DNA of 23,145 bases from Chitinophagaceae bacterium (GTDB lineage Bacteria; Bacteroidota; Bacteroidia; Chitinophagales; Chitinophagaceae), in assembly GCA_019454915.1 (NCBI GenBank), contig JACFNM010000020.1, positions 1 to 23,145 of the forward strand. The letters are read 5' to 3'. Positions within the stretch are counted from its first letter, which is position 1. Every line of letters begins with the position of its first letter. Positions 15,161 to 23,145 of this stretch are shown here, piece after piece. A program made the translations under genes and the position numbers. Below the pieces are notes generated by a model. That model was not told where the DNA came from. It ran no database searches and worked only from the letters and a program-made list of their open reading frames with translations.

Positions 15161-16222
15161 ATGTATAATGAAAAAATTGCCCAAAGGGTTATTTTACCGG
15201 AAACATCAATTCTGGAGGCTCTTAAATTGATGGATAAGATAGGGGTAAAGGCTCTTTTAGTGCTACAGGAAACAAGGTTTTTTGGCATATTGAGTATTGG
15301 GGATATACAACGCGCAATTATTGCCAATAAAAGTTTAGATATTCCTGTTGGCAGTATTTTGCGTACGAATCCACGTGTAGGTTATATTGGAATGAGTGAT
15401 GCTCAAATTCGCGAACTAATGGTAGAGTATAGAATGGAATTTTTGCCTATCATAAATGACGAACAGGAGGTTGTAAACTGTGTTTTTTGGGAGGACATCT
15501 TTCATAAAAGCGCTAATATCCCACTGAAATTATTTAAACTACCTATTGTAATAATGGCGGGTGGAATGGGAACAAGGCTAAAACCGTTAACCAATGTGAT
15601 CCCAAAACCACTTATTCCTATAGGGGAGAAAACGATGCTGGAAGAAATTTTTGAACGTTTTGCACTTTATGGGAGTAATCAATTTTATATTTCCGTAAAC
15701 TACAAGGCTGATTTAATTGAGTATTATTTGAATAATTTAAATCTGCCTTACGATATTAATTATTTCAGGGAGGAGAAACCACTTGGGACAGCCGGTAGCT
15801 TGCACCTTTTAAAGGGATATATAAATAGTACATTTTTTGTCACCAACTGCGATATACTAATTGAGCAGGATTACTCTGAAATTCTCGAATATCATAAAGA
15901 AAACAACAATGAGATAACTGTTGTTGCTGCACTAAGACACTTTCATTTACCATACGGTACAATTGAAACAGGTACAAATGGTAAATTGTTAAGCCTTATG
16001 GAGAAGCCTGAGTTAACTTTTAAGATCAATAGCGGTATGTATATACTTGAGCCGCATTTAATATCTGAGGTGCCAACGAATACTCATTTTCATATTACCG
16101 ATTTAATAGAAGTTGTAAAGCGAAGGAATGGTAATATTGGTGTTTTTCCTATAAGCCAGCAGTCATGGAAAGATATTGGTGAGTGGAATGAATATATTGA
16201 CAATATATTACCCGATTATTAA
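15161..16222 (+). CDS. CBS-domain nucleotidyltransferase (PtmE-like)
   Basis: A 353-residue fusion. Residues 1 to about 120 form a CBS-domain pair (ILPETSILEALKLMDKIGVK, and MRELMVEYRMEFLPI-like second half), a nucleotide-sensing regulatory module. From about 125 comes a nucleotidyltransferase with IVIMAGGMGTRLKPLT (129-144), PKPLIPIG and EEKPLGTAGSLHLL, plus TNCDILI as the metal-binding Asp region. This architecture matches PtmE, the GlcN-1-phosphate guanylyltransferase of Campylobacter legionaminic acid synthesis, and related enzymes of nonulosonate loci. It would supply the nucleotide sugar to LegB. UTP specificity or a phosphomannose-type substrate cannot be excluded from sequence. It lies 211 bp after neuD, across the apparent scar. 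Confidence 0.82.
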   Translation: MYNEKIAQRVILPETSILEALKLMDKIGVKALLVLQETRFFGILSIGDIQRAIIANKSLDIPVGSILRTNPRVGYIGMSDAQIRELMVEYRMEFLPIINDEQEVVNCVFWEDIFHKSANIPLKLFKLPIVIMAGGMGTRLKPLTNVIPKPLIPIGEKTMLEEIFERFALYGSNQFYISVNYKADLIEYYLNNLNLPYDINYFREEKPLGTAGSLHLLKGYINSTFFVTNCDILIEQDYSEILEYHKENNNEITVVAALRHFHLPYGTIETGTNGKLLSLMEKPELTFKINSGMYILEPHLISEVPTNTHFHITDLIEVVKRRNGNIGVFPISQQSWKDIGEWNEYIDNILPDY

Positions 16223-16397
16223 TTCTCTGTCTTACGAGATCGGTTTTCCGAAAATTCATGTAGTTGTTCAGTTAACTTTATTTCAGCTTGTAGGAGGCTG
16301 AGATTAAGGAAGAGAAGTTGTGTCTTTAGAGGTTCATTACAATCTAAGAAGAAATTATCCATCAATTGAAAATGTAACGGAGCATAATAGTTTAAAA

Positions 16398-17585
16398 ATG
16401 AGTAGTAGTGCAAATAAAATAAAAGTGGTTTGGCTGTGTTATTTTACCAATTCAGCCATCCAGGAAAAGTTGAAGCCCTTTAGGAAAGTTGATGAAATTG
16501 CTCCGTGGATAAGCAATTTAATTCCATTATTTGAAAATGATAAAGACATTGAATTGCATATTATTTCGCAGCACAGATGGATACCCTGGCATAAGTCATT
16601 TATAAAAGATGGAATTACCTATCACTTTATTAATAAAGGCATTCCACTAAGTGGTAGGCATTGGCCGGGGTTTTTTAGATTTGACTTATTGACGAATGAC
16701 TTCCTGTTTAATAGAAAGATTGCCCGCATTATTAAAAAAATCAACCCTGATATCGTTCATCTTCACGGAGCTGAAAATGAATTTAGCGCTTCCATTATGC
16801 AGTTCCATAATAAATATCCTGTTTTTATTACCATTCAGGGGTTTATAAACAAGTCGTCTGCTAAAAGTAGTTTTATCGAAAAAAGAAAGCAAGATGAGTT
16901 GAAAATCATCAGGATGTTTAAGCATTTTGGAGTTAGGACAACAACAATGGCTGAGGATGTGCGATTAATCAATCCAAACGCAATTTTGCATTGGCATCCA
17001 TACAGGATGAGGACAGTTGAACCTGAGAATATTAAAAAAAAATATGATCTGGTATATTTTGCCAGAATGACTAAGGATAAAGGTATTGAAGATGTTTTGC
17101 GTGCTGTTGCGATTATTAAAAACATTAAACCCAATATCTCTTTGTGTGCAATGGGGGCAGGGAAGACTGATGCTTTCAAAGAGCTTGCCTCGGAACTCGG
17201 TATAGAAAACAATGTTTATTGGGCCGGTTTTCTGCCCACTCAGAATGATTTGCATAGACTCGCTTCATCTGCAAGGATCAGTGTTTTGCCAACCTATCAT
17301 GATATAATTCCCGGGACAATTATTGAAAGTATGTTCTTAGGAATCCCTGTTGTATCTTATGATGTTGGAAGTATTCATGAAGTGAATAAAAATGATAAAA
17401 TAATATCATTGATTGAAAAAGGAAATATCGAAGGGTTGGCCAAGGAGATAACAAATTTATTAAGTGATGAAAATATTCTTATAAATAGAGGTAGAAAAGG
17501 AATTGAGCGAGCAAAGGAAATGTTTGGAAATCCTGACGAAGAAATTAGGTTGTCTTTGATGAGTATATACCAGGAAATCATATAA
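16398..17585 (+). CDS. Family 4 glycosyltransferase
   Basis: A GT-B fold retaining glycosyltransferase of about 395 residues, predicted at the cytoplasmic face of the membrane and adding one sugar to the lipid-linked repeat unit. The N-terminal half has PDIVHLHGAENEF. The C-terminal donor domain starts KYDLVYFARMTKDKGIEDVL and includes AGFLPTQNDLHRLASSARISVLPT, then PGTIIESMFLGIPVVSYDVG, the E-rich nucleotide-sugar binding stretch. The frame extends to a GTG at 16320 preceded by AAGGAAGAG. ATG at 16398, with GGAG upstream at a rather long spacing, starts directly before the conserved IKVVWLCYF strand and is preferred. Donor and acceptor sugars are not predictable. Confidence 0.82.
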   Translation: MSSSANKIKVVWLCYFTNSAIQEKLKPFRKVDEIAPWISNLIPLFENDKDIELHIISQHRWIPWHKSFIKDGITYHFINKGIPLSGRHWPGFFRFDLLTNDFLFNRKIARIIKKINPDIVHLHGAENEFSASIMQFHNKYPVFITIQGFINKSSAKSSFIEKRKQDELKIIRMFKHFGVRTTTMAEDVRLINPNAILHWHPYRMRTVEPENIKKKYDLVYFARMTKDKGIEDVLRAVAIIKNIKPNISLCAMGAGKTDAFKELASELGIENNVYWAGFLPTQNDLHRLASSARISVLPTYHDIIPGTIIESMFLGIPVVSYDVGSIHEVNKNDKIISLIEKGNIEGLAKEITNLLSDENILINRGRKGIERAKEMFGNPDEEIRLSLMSIYQEII

Positions 17586-17594
17586 ATTTCGACT

Positions 17595-18968
17595 GTGGTA
17601 AAAAGATTTAAACACTTGTTTTCGAAAGGTCTTTCTTTCGTAAATAAGGGGCATGAGCGGAGTGTTAAGGCAAAGAAGAATATTGTCGCTTCATTTGGTA
17701 TTAAAGCAATTGGTCTTATAATCAGTCTTGTTAAGGTACCAATCATTCTTTCCTATTTAAATGTAGATAAGTATGGTGTATGGTTGACAATCGCCTCAAT
17801 TGTTGATTGGGTGCAGTATTTTGACCTTGGTATTGGGCAGGGGCTGCGTAATAAATTTGCTATAACTCTTGCCCAAAATGATAAGGTAAAAGCGAGAAAA
17901 CTTGTCAGTACAGCTTATTATTATGTTAGCATTATCTTTGGATTGTTAGCAATAATACTTATCCCAATAGTAATTTTTCTCAATTGGCAAGAAATACTCA
18001 AAGTTGATTCCATAAGTAATAGTGAACTTACTTACTCCATACTATTGGTTTTTATAATGTTTGTATTCAGGTTTGTTTTTAACCTAATCACAATGATATT
18101 AAAGGCAGACCAAAAACCAGCCCTTGCAGATACCTTTTTACCGCTAGGCAGTATAATAACTCTAATAATAGTTTCAATATTAGGAACATTCAGTAAAGAT
18201 TCACTTTTTTTAGCTTGCTGTGCTATTGCGATACCGCCAGTATTGACAGTTTTTGTCGCCAATTTGGCCCTTTTTAATGGGCAATATAAACAATACAAGC
18301 CCAGATATCGTTTTGTTGATAAAACTCTATTCAATGAAGTTTTTTCCTTAGGTTTAAAGTTCTTTTTAATACAGATTGCAGGACTGATAATGTTCAGTAC
18401 TTCGAATATCATTTTGACACGGATAGTGAATCCTACAGAAGTAAGTCTTTTTAATATTGCCAGACAGTATTATGGTATGCCATTCTTGTTTTTTGGGATT
18501 ATACTTACACCTTTTTGGTCCGCAATAACTGATGCATATGCCAGAAATGAATATGATTGGATTGAACGGGTTATGAAAAGACTATTAAAGTACTCTGTTC
18601 TGTTTAGTTTAGGGATAATTTTAATGTTGTTATTTTCTGATATAGCATTCAGAATCTGGTTGAGAGGCAAAGTTGTAATTCCTTTTTCAATTTCAATTTC
18701 TATGACTATTCTAAATATATTTTATGTTTTCTTTTCTCCTTATAGTAATTTTATAAATGGAGTAGGTAAACTAAACCTTGGGTTAAGAGTTGCCGTAATA
18801 AAAACCATACTTTTTCTCCCAGTGGCGATTATTCTTACAAAGCAATTTAATGCCACTGGACTTATAATGGCACTACTTTTTGTCAACTCATTACCATCAT
18901 CAATCATCGACGTTATTCAGTATAAAAAAATTATAAACAGAAGTGCACACGGTATCTGGAACAGATAA
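17595..18968 (+). CDS. Wzx-type flippase (polysaccharide transporter family)
   Basis: An integral inner-membrane protein of 457 residues with about 12-14 hydrophobic segments and the opening ASFGIKAIGLIISLVKVPII, which recalls the first helix of MOP-superfamily O-antigen/capsule flippases. It would flip the undecaprenyl-linked repeat unit to the periplasm. DKYGVWLTIASIVDWVQYFD and LGIGQGLRNKFA correspond to the family's YG.W....S......D.G....L stretch. The start is GTG at 17595, the only early start codon before the first helix. It follows the glycosyltransferase by 9 bp and is strongly AT-rich. Length and topology are normal for Wzx. Confidence 0.85.
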   Translation: MVKRFKHLFSKGLSFVNKGHERSVKAKKNIVASFGIKAIGLIISLVKVPIILSYLNVDKYGVWLTIASIVDWVQYFDLGIGQGLRNKFAITLAQNDKVKARKLVSTAYYYVSIIFGLLAIILIPIVIFLNWQEILKVDSISNSELTYSILLVFIMFVFRFVFNLITMILKADQKPALADTFLPLGSIITLIIVSILGTFSKDSLFLACCAIAIPPVLTVFVANLALFNGQYKQYKPRYRFVDKTLFNEVFSLGLKFFLIQIAGLIMFSTSNIILTRIVNPTEVSLFNIARQYYGMPFLFFGIILTPFWSAITDAYARNEYDWIERVMKRLLKYSVLFSLGIILMLLFSDIAFRIWLRGKVVIPFSISISMTILNIFYVFFSPYSNFINGVGKLNLGLRVAVIKTILFLPVAIILTKQFNATGLIMALLFVNSLPSSIIDVIQYKKIINRSAHGIWNR

Positions 18969-19226
18969 ACAGGAAATAAAGTAATATTTTAGTATTAAGA
19001 TAAACGATTGAAACGACAGTTATGTAACTTGTTATTTAGTTTATGTAATGAATAATGATTATTAGGATGGTAAAAACTAGATTATGCATTTTAAAATAAC
19101 GTCGCAAAGTATAGTGAAAATTTGACAAAGCAATGAAAATCCATAAAATGGAAACAAAACATTATGCACACTAATGGAGTCTAATAATCTGTTATGGCAT
19201 ATCAACCATTAAACCAAGAATAGTGA

Positions 19227-20555
19227 ATGGCTAAATTTTTGAATAGACTTTTTTCGGAATATATCTTTTATATCATCGTTATTCTTTTTTCAGCTCAATC
19301 TGCAAATTTTCTTGAAAATAAACTTTTCCTAATTTTTGCTTTTGGGCTTAGTGTTTTCTACTATTTCCGTAAATACAAAAGAATAACGAAACCATTTGAG
19401 GTTCTTTTAATTGTTTGGTTAAGTATAAATTTGATAGCCTATTTGACTTTTGGAAATGAACCCAATGTTAAGTTTATTACATTCTTTTCGGTTACCGCCC
19501 GAATGTTATTACCTTATTTTTTTGTCAGATTATTGGGTAGTAGGTTCTTTATAAAGATGGAAAGAATAATTTTCTATTTATCTCTGATCTCATTACCAAT
19601 TTTTTTAGTGCAATACTTTAAGCCAGAAATATTCTATGGAATTTCTTCGACACTAAATTATTTTACAATTGATGAGCAGAAGGCTAATGGTGGTTGGTAT
19701 ATTGGTGTTTATATGTTTAATGGTTGGGCACCAGATCGGAATAGTGGCTTTATGTGGGAGCCTGGGGCTTTTTCTTTTATGATGTTAATGGCATTAATTT
19801 TTAGACTTATTAATAACAATTCAATATTTGATTCTCATGTTTTTGCATATATCGCTGGTATAATTACCACCTTTTCAACAATGGGATATATTGTGTTATT
19901 TTTTGTATTAGCAGCTGTTTTTGTGAAGAGAACCAGTGTTGTGTTATCATTGATTTTTTTACCGATAATTTTAATCATTGGTTATTCTATTTATTCAAAA
20001 GTAGATTTTTTGGGTCCCAAAATTGAACAGTACACAAAAGAAATGGATAGAATTGGTAGATCTAACGAAATGGCAGGAGGAGCACTAAGAGTAAACAGAT
20101 TTGCTATTTTAAATTTTGCAGTTAAAGAATCAATAAAATGGCCTTTAGGCTATGGAATACTTGAAGATACACCATCACATTTAACATTAGGGGAAAGATT
20201 AAGCGGTTCAAATACTTTAGCTCATATTTTACTTAGATGGGGGTGGGTTGGTATAATCTTGTTCTTTATTTCTGTGAGGAAATTTGTTTTTAAATATTTT
20301 GATTCTAATAGTTTTGTTTCAAAAACAATTTTAATTACTGCAATTTTATTCTCTGTTTCTACATATAGTCTGCTTAATAATACCTTTTTGCTTTCAATAT
20401 TATATCTTCCTTACATAAAGTTGCGCTTTGATGACAAATTGAGATGGAACAGTTATTCAAAACAAAGAAAGCTTCTATACTTATATTACTACAAGCAAAT
20501 AAATCATAAAGCTAAGACGCCGCCGATTCTACCTGTCGATACGCGTTTGCCATAG
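19227..20555 (+). CDS. Wzy-like O-antigen/capsule repeat-unit polymerase
   Basis: A polytopic membrane protein of 442 residues with about ten or more hydrophobic helices and a large periplasmic loop, as in Wzy polymerases that join repeat units in the periplasm. NSGFMWEPGAFSFMMLMA and GYGILEDTP followed by SGSNTLAHILLRWGWVGI match patterns common in Wzy/O-antigen ligase-like proteins of Bacteroidota (EPG motif; N-H-G region near the late loop). Assignment rests on topology, those motifs and position beside wzx; Wzy sequences diverge strongly. The preceding 258 bp (18969-19226) are very AT-rich and show no gene. Confidence 0.72.
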   Translation: MAKFLNRLFSEYIFYIIVILFSAQSANFLENKLFLIFAFGLSVFYYFRKYKRITKPFEVLLIVWLSINLIAYLTFGNEPNVKFITFFSVTARMLLPYFFVRLLGSRFFIKMERIIFYLSLISLPIFLVQYFKPEIFYGISSTLNYFTIDEQKANGGWYIGVYMFNGWAPDRNSGFMWEPGAFSFMMLMALIFRLINNNSIFDSHVFAYIAGIITTFSTMGYIVLFFVLAAVFVKRTSVVLSLIFLPIILIIGYSIYSKVDFLGPKIEQYTKEMDRIGRSNEMAGGALRVNRFAILNFAVKESIKWPLGYGILEDTPSHLTLGERLSGSNTLAHILLRWGWVGIILFFISVRKFVFKYFDSNSFVSKTILITAILFSVSTYSLLNNTFLLSILYLPYIKLRFDDKLRWNSYSKQRKLLYLYYYKQINHKAKTPPILPVDTRLP

Positions 20556-21020
20556 TGTTCACTTTTGCCTATCTTATCTTTTAGGTTTTGGTTTTAGAAG
20601 TATAAAGAAAGGAGCTGCGAAAATGCGATTTATCGTTACGGAGAGTCAGGATAAGAGTTTTCATCCAGTGTGGTCTATTTATTCAGAGATTTTTGATGAG
20701 GTGTTGTCATCTCAATAACGTGGATATCGGTATAGAATTGAAGTCAGACATCTTCATCGGGTGAATAGACTAAACGTTACAGGTTTAGCTGGTTTAATTT
20801 TTTGTGAGGCTAGCGGTAGAGAAAACCGGGGCAAGATGGCTGAGATATATTAAAATGGATTATCGGTGTGGATATAATTTTACGCTTGATGAAGAATTTT
20901 GTGACGCTGCTGCAGGCATGAAAGGTATTATGGTTTAGTTATTGTGGCATGCAGAGTGTGTTATTTGGAGTTGTTAAGAAGAAATGAGGGATACTTAAAC
21001 CCAAAAAATGAATATTGCAG
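20556..21020. other. 465-bp gap without a convincing gene
   Basis: This stretch between the polymerase and the next glycosyltransferase has only short broken frames. The best is 20623-20718, listed separately. Others are a 43-codon frame ending near 20853 (GYRYRIEVRHLH...) and MDYRCGYNFTLDEEF at 20855-20938. The three lie in succession, which is what a heavily decayed gene might leave, but I recognise no family. Confidence 0.5.
20623..20718 (+). CDS. Possible 31-residue small ORF or gene fragment
   Basis: ATG at 20623 has AAAGGAG about 8 bp upstream, a much better ribosome-binding site than its neighbours have. The product begins MRFIVTESQDKSFHP and ends DEVLSSQ. It has no signal peptide or membrane segment and matches nothing I know. 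It may be the head of a broken gene in the 20556-21020 gap. Confidence 0.25.
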   Translation: MRFIVTESQDKSFHPVWSIYSEIFDEVLSSQ

Positions 21021-22217
21021 ATGTCAACTACAGGAAAGAAAAAACGTTTAATAGTAATTTCCTCCGGTTCTTTCCCTTACGGTGGAGCGTCCACCAACCG
21101 CCTTCTTTCTTACCTGAAACCACTTGTTAAAATGGGAGTTGAAACAGATGTTTTTCTTTTATATAAAAGTAAAGATCAGTCCCCATTAAGTAGTCTTGAA
21201 GAAGGGGAATATGAAAGTATTAAATACAAGTACGTGTGTTTTAGAAAAAATCGAACCTCTTTCTTTAAGTTTGTATTATTTTTCAGAAGCATATTTAAAG
21301 TCAGAGCAATTGTTACGGAAGACATTAAGAAGCATAGCGAATACAGAAATACCACGTTTTTAATCCTGATTGAAGATGCCTTCTTGCTTTTTATGTTTAC
21401 CAGGCTGGCGAGAAAATATAAGTTCAAAATATTCCACGAAAAGAACGAATTCCCATTTATTAATCAGCAGAGTCTATTTCAGCGAATCAGACTGCAGTTA
21501 TATTATTCACAACTTAAAAAGCTTGATGGCATATTTACCATTACTCAAGCTTTAAAGTTATTTTTTGAAAAATATATTGAAGCAGATAAAATTATGCATA
21601 TTCCCATGACGGTTGAACCGGAACGTTTTGAAATCAGAAAAGCGGAGACTGAATATGGCGAATATATTGCATACTGCGGTTGGATGTATGGAGACAAAGA
21701 TGGGGTTCCAATTCTGATGAAAGCTTTCGATCTTTTTGCTCAAAAAAATAAAAATGTAAATCTGGTATTGATAGGTGATACAAGCGATAGAGAAAAATTT
21801 AGCTTGATTGAATCCACCTATTTGAATTTGGTAAATAAAGATAGAGTGTTTTTTACAGGTAAAGTTGAAAGAGATCAGATGCCACGTCTTCTAGTGAATG
21901 CAGCTGTTCTTGCGTTGGCACGTCCGGATAATATTCAGGCAAAAGGTGGCTTCCCAACAAAATTAGGAGAGTATCTGGCAACCGGGAATCCAGTAGTTGT
22001 TACTGGTGTTGGTGAAATTCCAGACTATTTGAGACATCTTGATAATGCATATATTGCGAAACCGAATAGTGTGGAAGATTTTGCTGAAGTATTAGAGCTT
22101 GCTTTTTTAGATACTGATCAGGCGAAGCGAATCGGATTGAGGGGCAAAGAATTAGTTTATGATGTTTTTAATAATCGGATACAGGCCAATTGTCTGTTCC
22201 GCGCTTTTTTTGAGTAG
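21021..22217 (+). CDS. Family 4 glycosyltransferase
   Basis: A GT-B glycosyltransferase of 398 residues. The N-terminal domain opens RLIVISSGSFPYGGASTNR, with a glycine-rich loop after the first strand, and contains HEKNEFPF. The donor-binding domain includes IAYCGWMYGDKDGVPILMKA, VFFTGKVERDQMPRLL and GGFPTKLGEYLATGNPVVVT, the usual end of the nucleotide-sugar pocket. It probably adds a sugar to the repeat unit. A TTG six bases upstream would extend the frame by two residues; ATG at 21021 is preferred, although no good ribosome-binding site precedes it. Linkage and sugar are unknown. Confidence 0.85.
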   Translation: MSTTGKKKRLIVISSGSFPYGGASTNRLLSYLKPLVKMGVETDVFLLYKSKDQSPLSSLEEGEYESIKYKYVCFRKNRTSFFKFVLFFRSIFKVRAIVTEDIKKHSEYRNTTFLILIEDAFLLFMFTRLARKYKFKIFHEKNEFPFINQQSLFQRIRLQLYYSQLKKLDGIFTITQALKLFFEKYIEADKIMHIPMTVEPERFEIRKAETEYGEYIAYCGWMYGDKDGVPILMKAFDLFAQKNKNVNLVLIGDTSDREKFSLIESTYLNLVNKDRVFFTGKVERDQMPRLLVNAAVLALARPDNIQAKGGFPTKLGEYLATGNPVVVTGVGEIPDYLRHLDNAYIAKPNSVEDFAEVLELAFLDTDQAKRIGLRGKELVYDVFNNRIQANCLFRAFFE

Positions 22218-22368
22218 TTGCATTTTCCTGAAGAGCCTGCTATTGTTGTCGCCTGCTATTTATAACCATGTATGACAATCTTTACGGTTCGCGACTATCG
22301 CTTTTGTAAAGATATCGATCAAGGTTTTCGAACAGTTTTCAGAGTTGTTGTTTCGTCTAATTTTTTTA

Positions 22369-23145
22369 ATGACTGGGAATAAGATAAAAGTAGTTTTTAT
22401 ATCAAGTGCTAATCAAGGCAGTATATCCCCCATAGTGAGATCGCAAGGAGAATCGTTGAGGAGGGAAGGAGTTTCAGTTGAATACTTTGGAGTCGAGGGA
22501 ACTGGTATTTTAGGATATTTAAGGAACGTTCCGCGATTTAGAAAATTGGTTCGTAGAGTGAAGCCTGATTTGATCCATGCTCATTACGGGTTATCGGCTG
22601 TTGTTGCTCTGATTGGCAAGAATAGAAACCATAAACTGGTAGTTTCCTTCATGGGGGATGATATACTAGGTTCACGTGAAAAATCTGGTAATATCACTGT
22701 ACTAAGTAAAATGTTTTCAAAAATCAATAATCTTTTATCATTCTATTGTTATGATTATTCGATTTTGAAATCATTGGAAATGAGTAAAAAATTATTGTCA
22801 AAGAGAAAAGCGATTATACCCAATGGAGTTGATTTGGGCATATTTAATGTAATTGAAAAGAATGAAGCCCGGCAGGCTTTGAACTTACAAAAAAATATGA
22901 AACTGATTGTCTTTATATCGAATCCGAAACGTGCCGAGAAAAATTTCGACCTTGCCGTTAAGGCAGTAGAGAAATTAAAGGATGATAATGTTTTCTTAAA
23001 GCCGATTTTTAACAAAATTCATGAGGAAGTTAATTTGTATTTGAATGCTGCAGATATTTTGATTTTAACTTCTTTTCATGAAGGATCCCCGAATGTTATT
23101 AAAGAGGCAATGGCGTGTAACTGTCCCGTTGTTGCTACAGATGTA
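22369..23145 (+). CDS. Family 4 glycosyltransferase, cut by the window edge
   Basis: An uninterrupted frame from ATG 22369 runs off the right end (259 codons seen). The N-terminus IKVVFISSANQGSISPIVRS, then PDLIHAHYGLSAVVAL and VVSFMGDDILGS, are typical of GT4 acceptor domains. IIPNGVDLGIFN and the donor-site stretch SFHEGSPNVIKEAMACNCPV follow. About 110-120 residues are probably missing. It begins 151 bp after the previous glycosyltransferase and continues the same locus, so more capsule genes are expected beyond the window. Confidence 0.88.
   Translation, partial: MTGNKIKVVFISSANQGSISPIVRSQGESLRREGVSVEYFGVEGTGILGYLRNVPRFRKLVRRVKPDLIHAHYGLSAVVALIGKNRNHKLVVSFMGDDILGSREKSGNITVLSKMFSKINNLLSFYCYDYSILKSLEMSKKLLSKRKAIIPNGVDLGIFNVIEKNEARQALNLQKNMKLIVFISNPKRAEKNFDLAVKAVEKLKDDNVFLKPIFNKIHEEVNLYLNAADILILTSFHEGSPNVIKEAMACNCPVVATDV

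Noticed and set aside
20700..20760. VDIGIELKSDIFIG-like frame suggesting hexapeptide-repeat acyltransferase
   Set aside because: Only about one and a half hexapeptide-like turns can be read before a stop, which is too short to support the family.
1..23145. tRNA, rRNA, integrase or insertion-sequence transposase genes that might mark an island boundary
   Set aside because: I looked on both strands and saw no cloverleaf-like sequence, rRNA stretch or transposase/integrase motif; boundaries are suggested only by composition, repeats and stubs.

Overview
The window comes from a member of the Bacteroidota, most likely the Chitinophagales or a near relative. The evidence is a giant PKD-repeat protein with a type B (gliding-motility/CHU-type) C-terminal sorting domain next to a PorP/SprF-family outer-membrane protein, a second secreted protein with a type A type IX secretion (T9SS) sorting domain, a NusG-like UpxY antiterminator opening a surface-polysaccharide locus, and -7 boxes of the TAnnTTTG kind. 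The genus cannot be fixed from sequence alone.

Region 1 (1-6117, + strand) is a secretion/adhesion block. The tail of an unknown gene is followed by a 1446-residue secreted PKD protein, its probable SprF-like partner 4 bp downstream, and a 114-residue protein that is almost only a signal peptide plus a type A sorting domain. Region 2 (6260-8851, - strand) is a lone 863-residue STAND/NACHT-like P-loop NTPase with a Bacteroidota-type helical DNA-binding-like N-terminus. Three copies of a 13-bp palindrome spaced 37 bp apart separate it from the convergent upstream gene. Region 3 (8852-9283) is a control region with a -7 box on each strand, an inverted repeat overlapping the rightward box, a long leader hairpin and a terminator-like hairpin.

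Region 4 (9284 to the window end, all + strand) is a Wzx/Wzy-type capsule or O-antigen locus. It holds UpxY, a polyprenyl-phosphate sugar-1-phosphate transferase, a 4,6-dehydratase (LegB), an aminotransferase (LegC), a NeuD/LegH-type acyltransferase, a CBS-nucleotidyltransferase, a glycosyltransferase, a Wzx flippase, a Wzy polymerase and two more family-4 glycosyltransferases, the last cut by the window edge. Base composition drops visibly from GC-rich (UpxY and sugar transferase) to AT-rich near 11.6-11.95 kb. This suggests that the sugar-specific part was acquired separately.

The most interesting feature is decay and reassortment of the locus. There are three gene scars: the 3' end of a DegT-family aminotransferase (9876-10016) with a palindromic element inserted in frame, the 3' end of a UDP-GlcNAc 2-epimerase (about 11698-11898), and a probable 5' scrap of a sialic/legionaminic acid synthase still coupled to neuD (14946-15004). 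Two of the three contain or adjoin copies of an AACC-N5-GGTT repeat family. With the synthase and hydrolysing epimerase missing here, the remaining legB-legC-neuD set would be expected to stop at a nucleotide-linked diacetamido-trideoxyhexose (bacillosamine-like) rather than a nonulosonic acid, unless the missing genes lie elsewhere.
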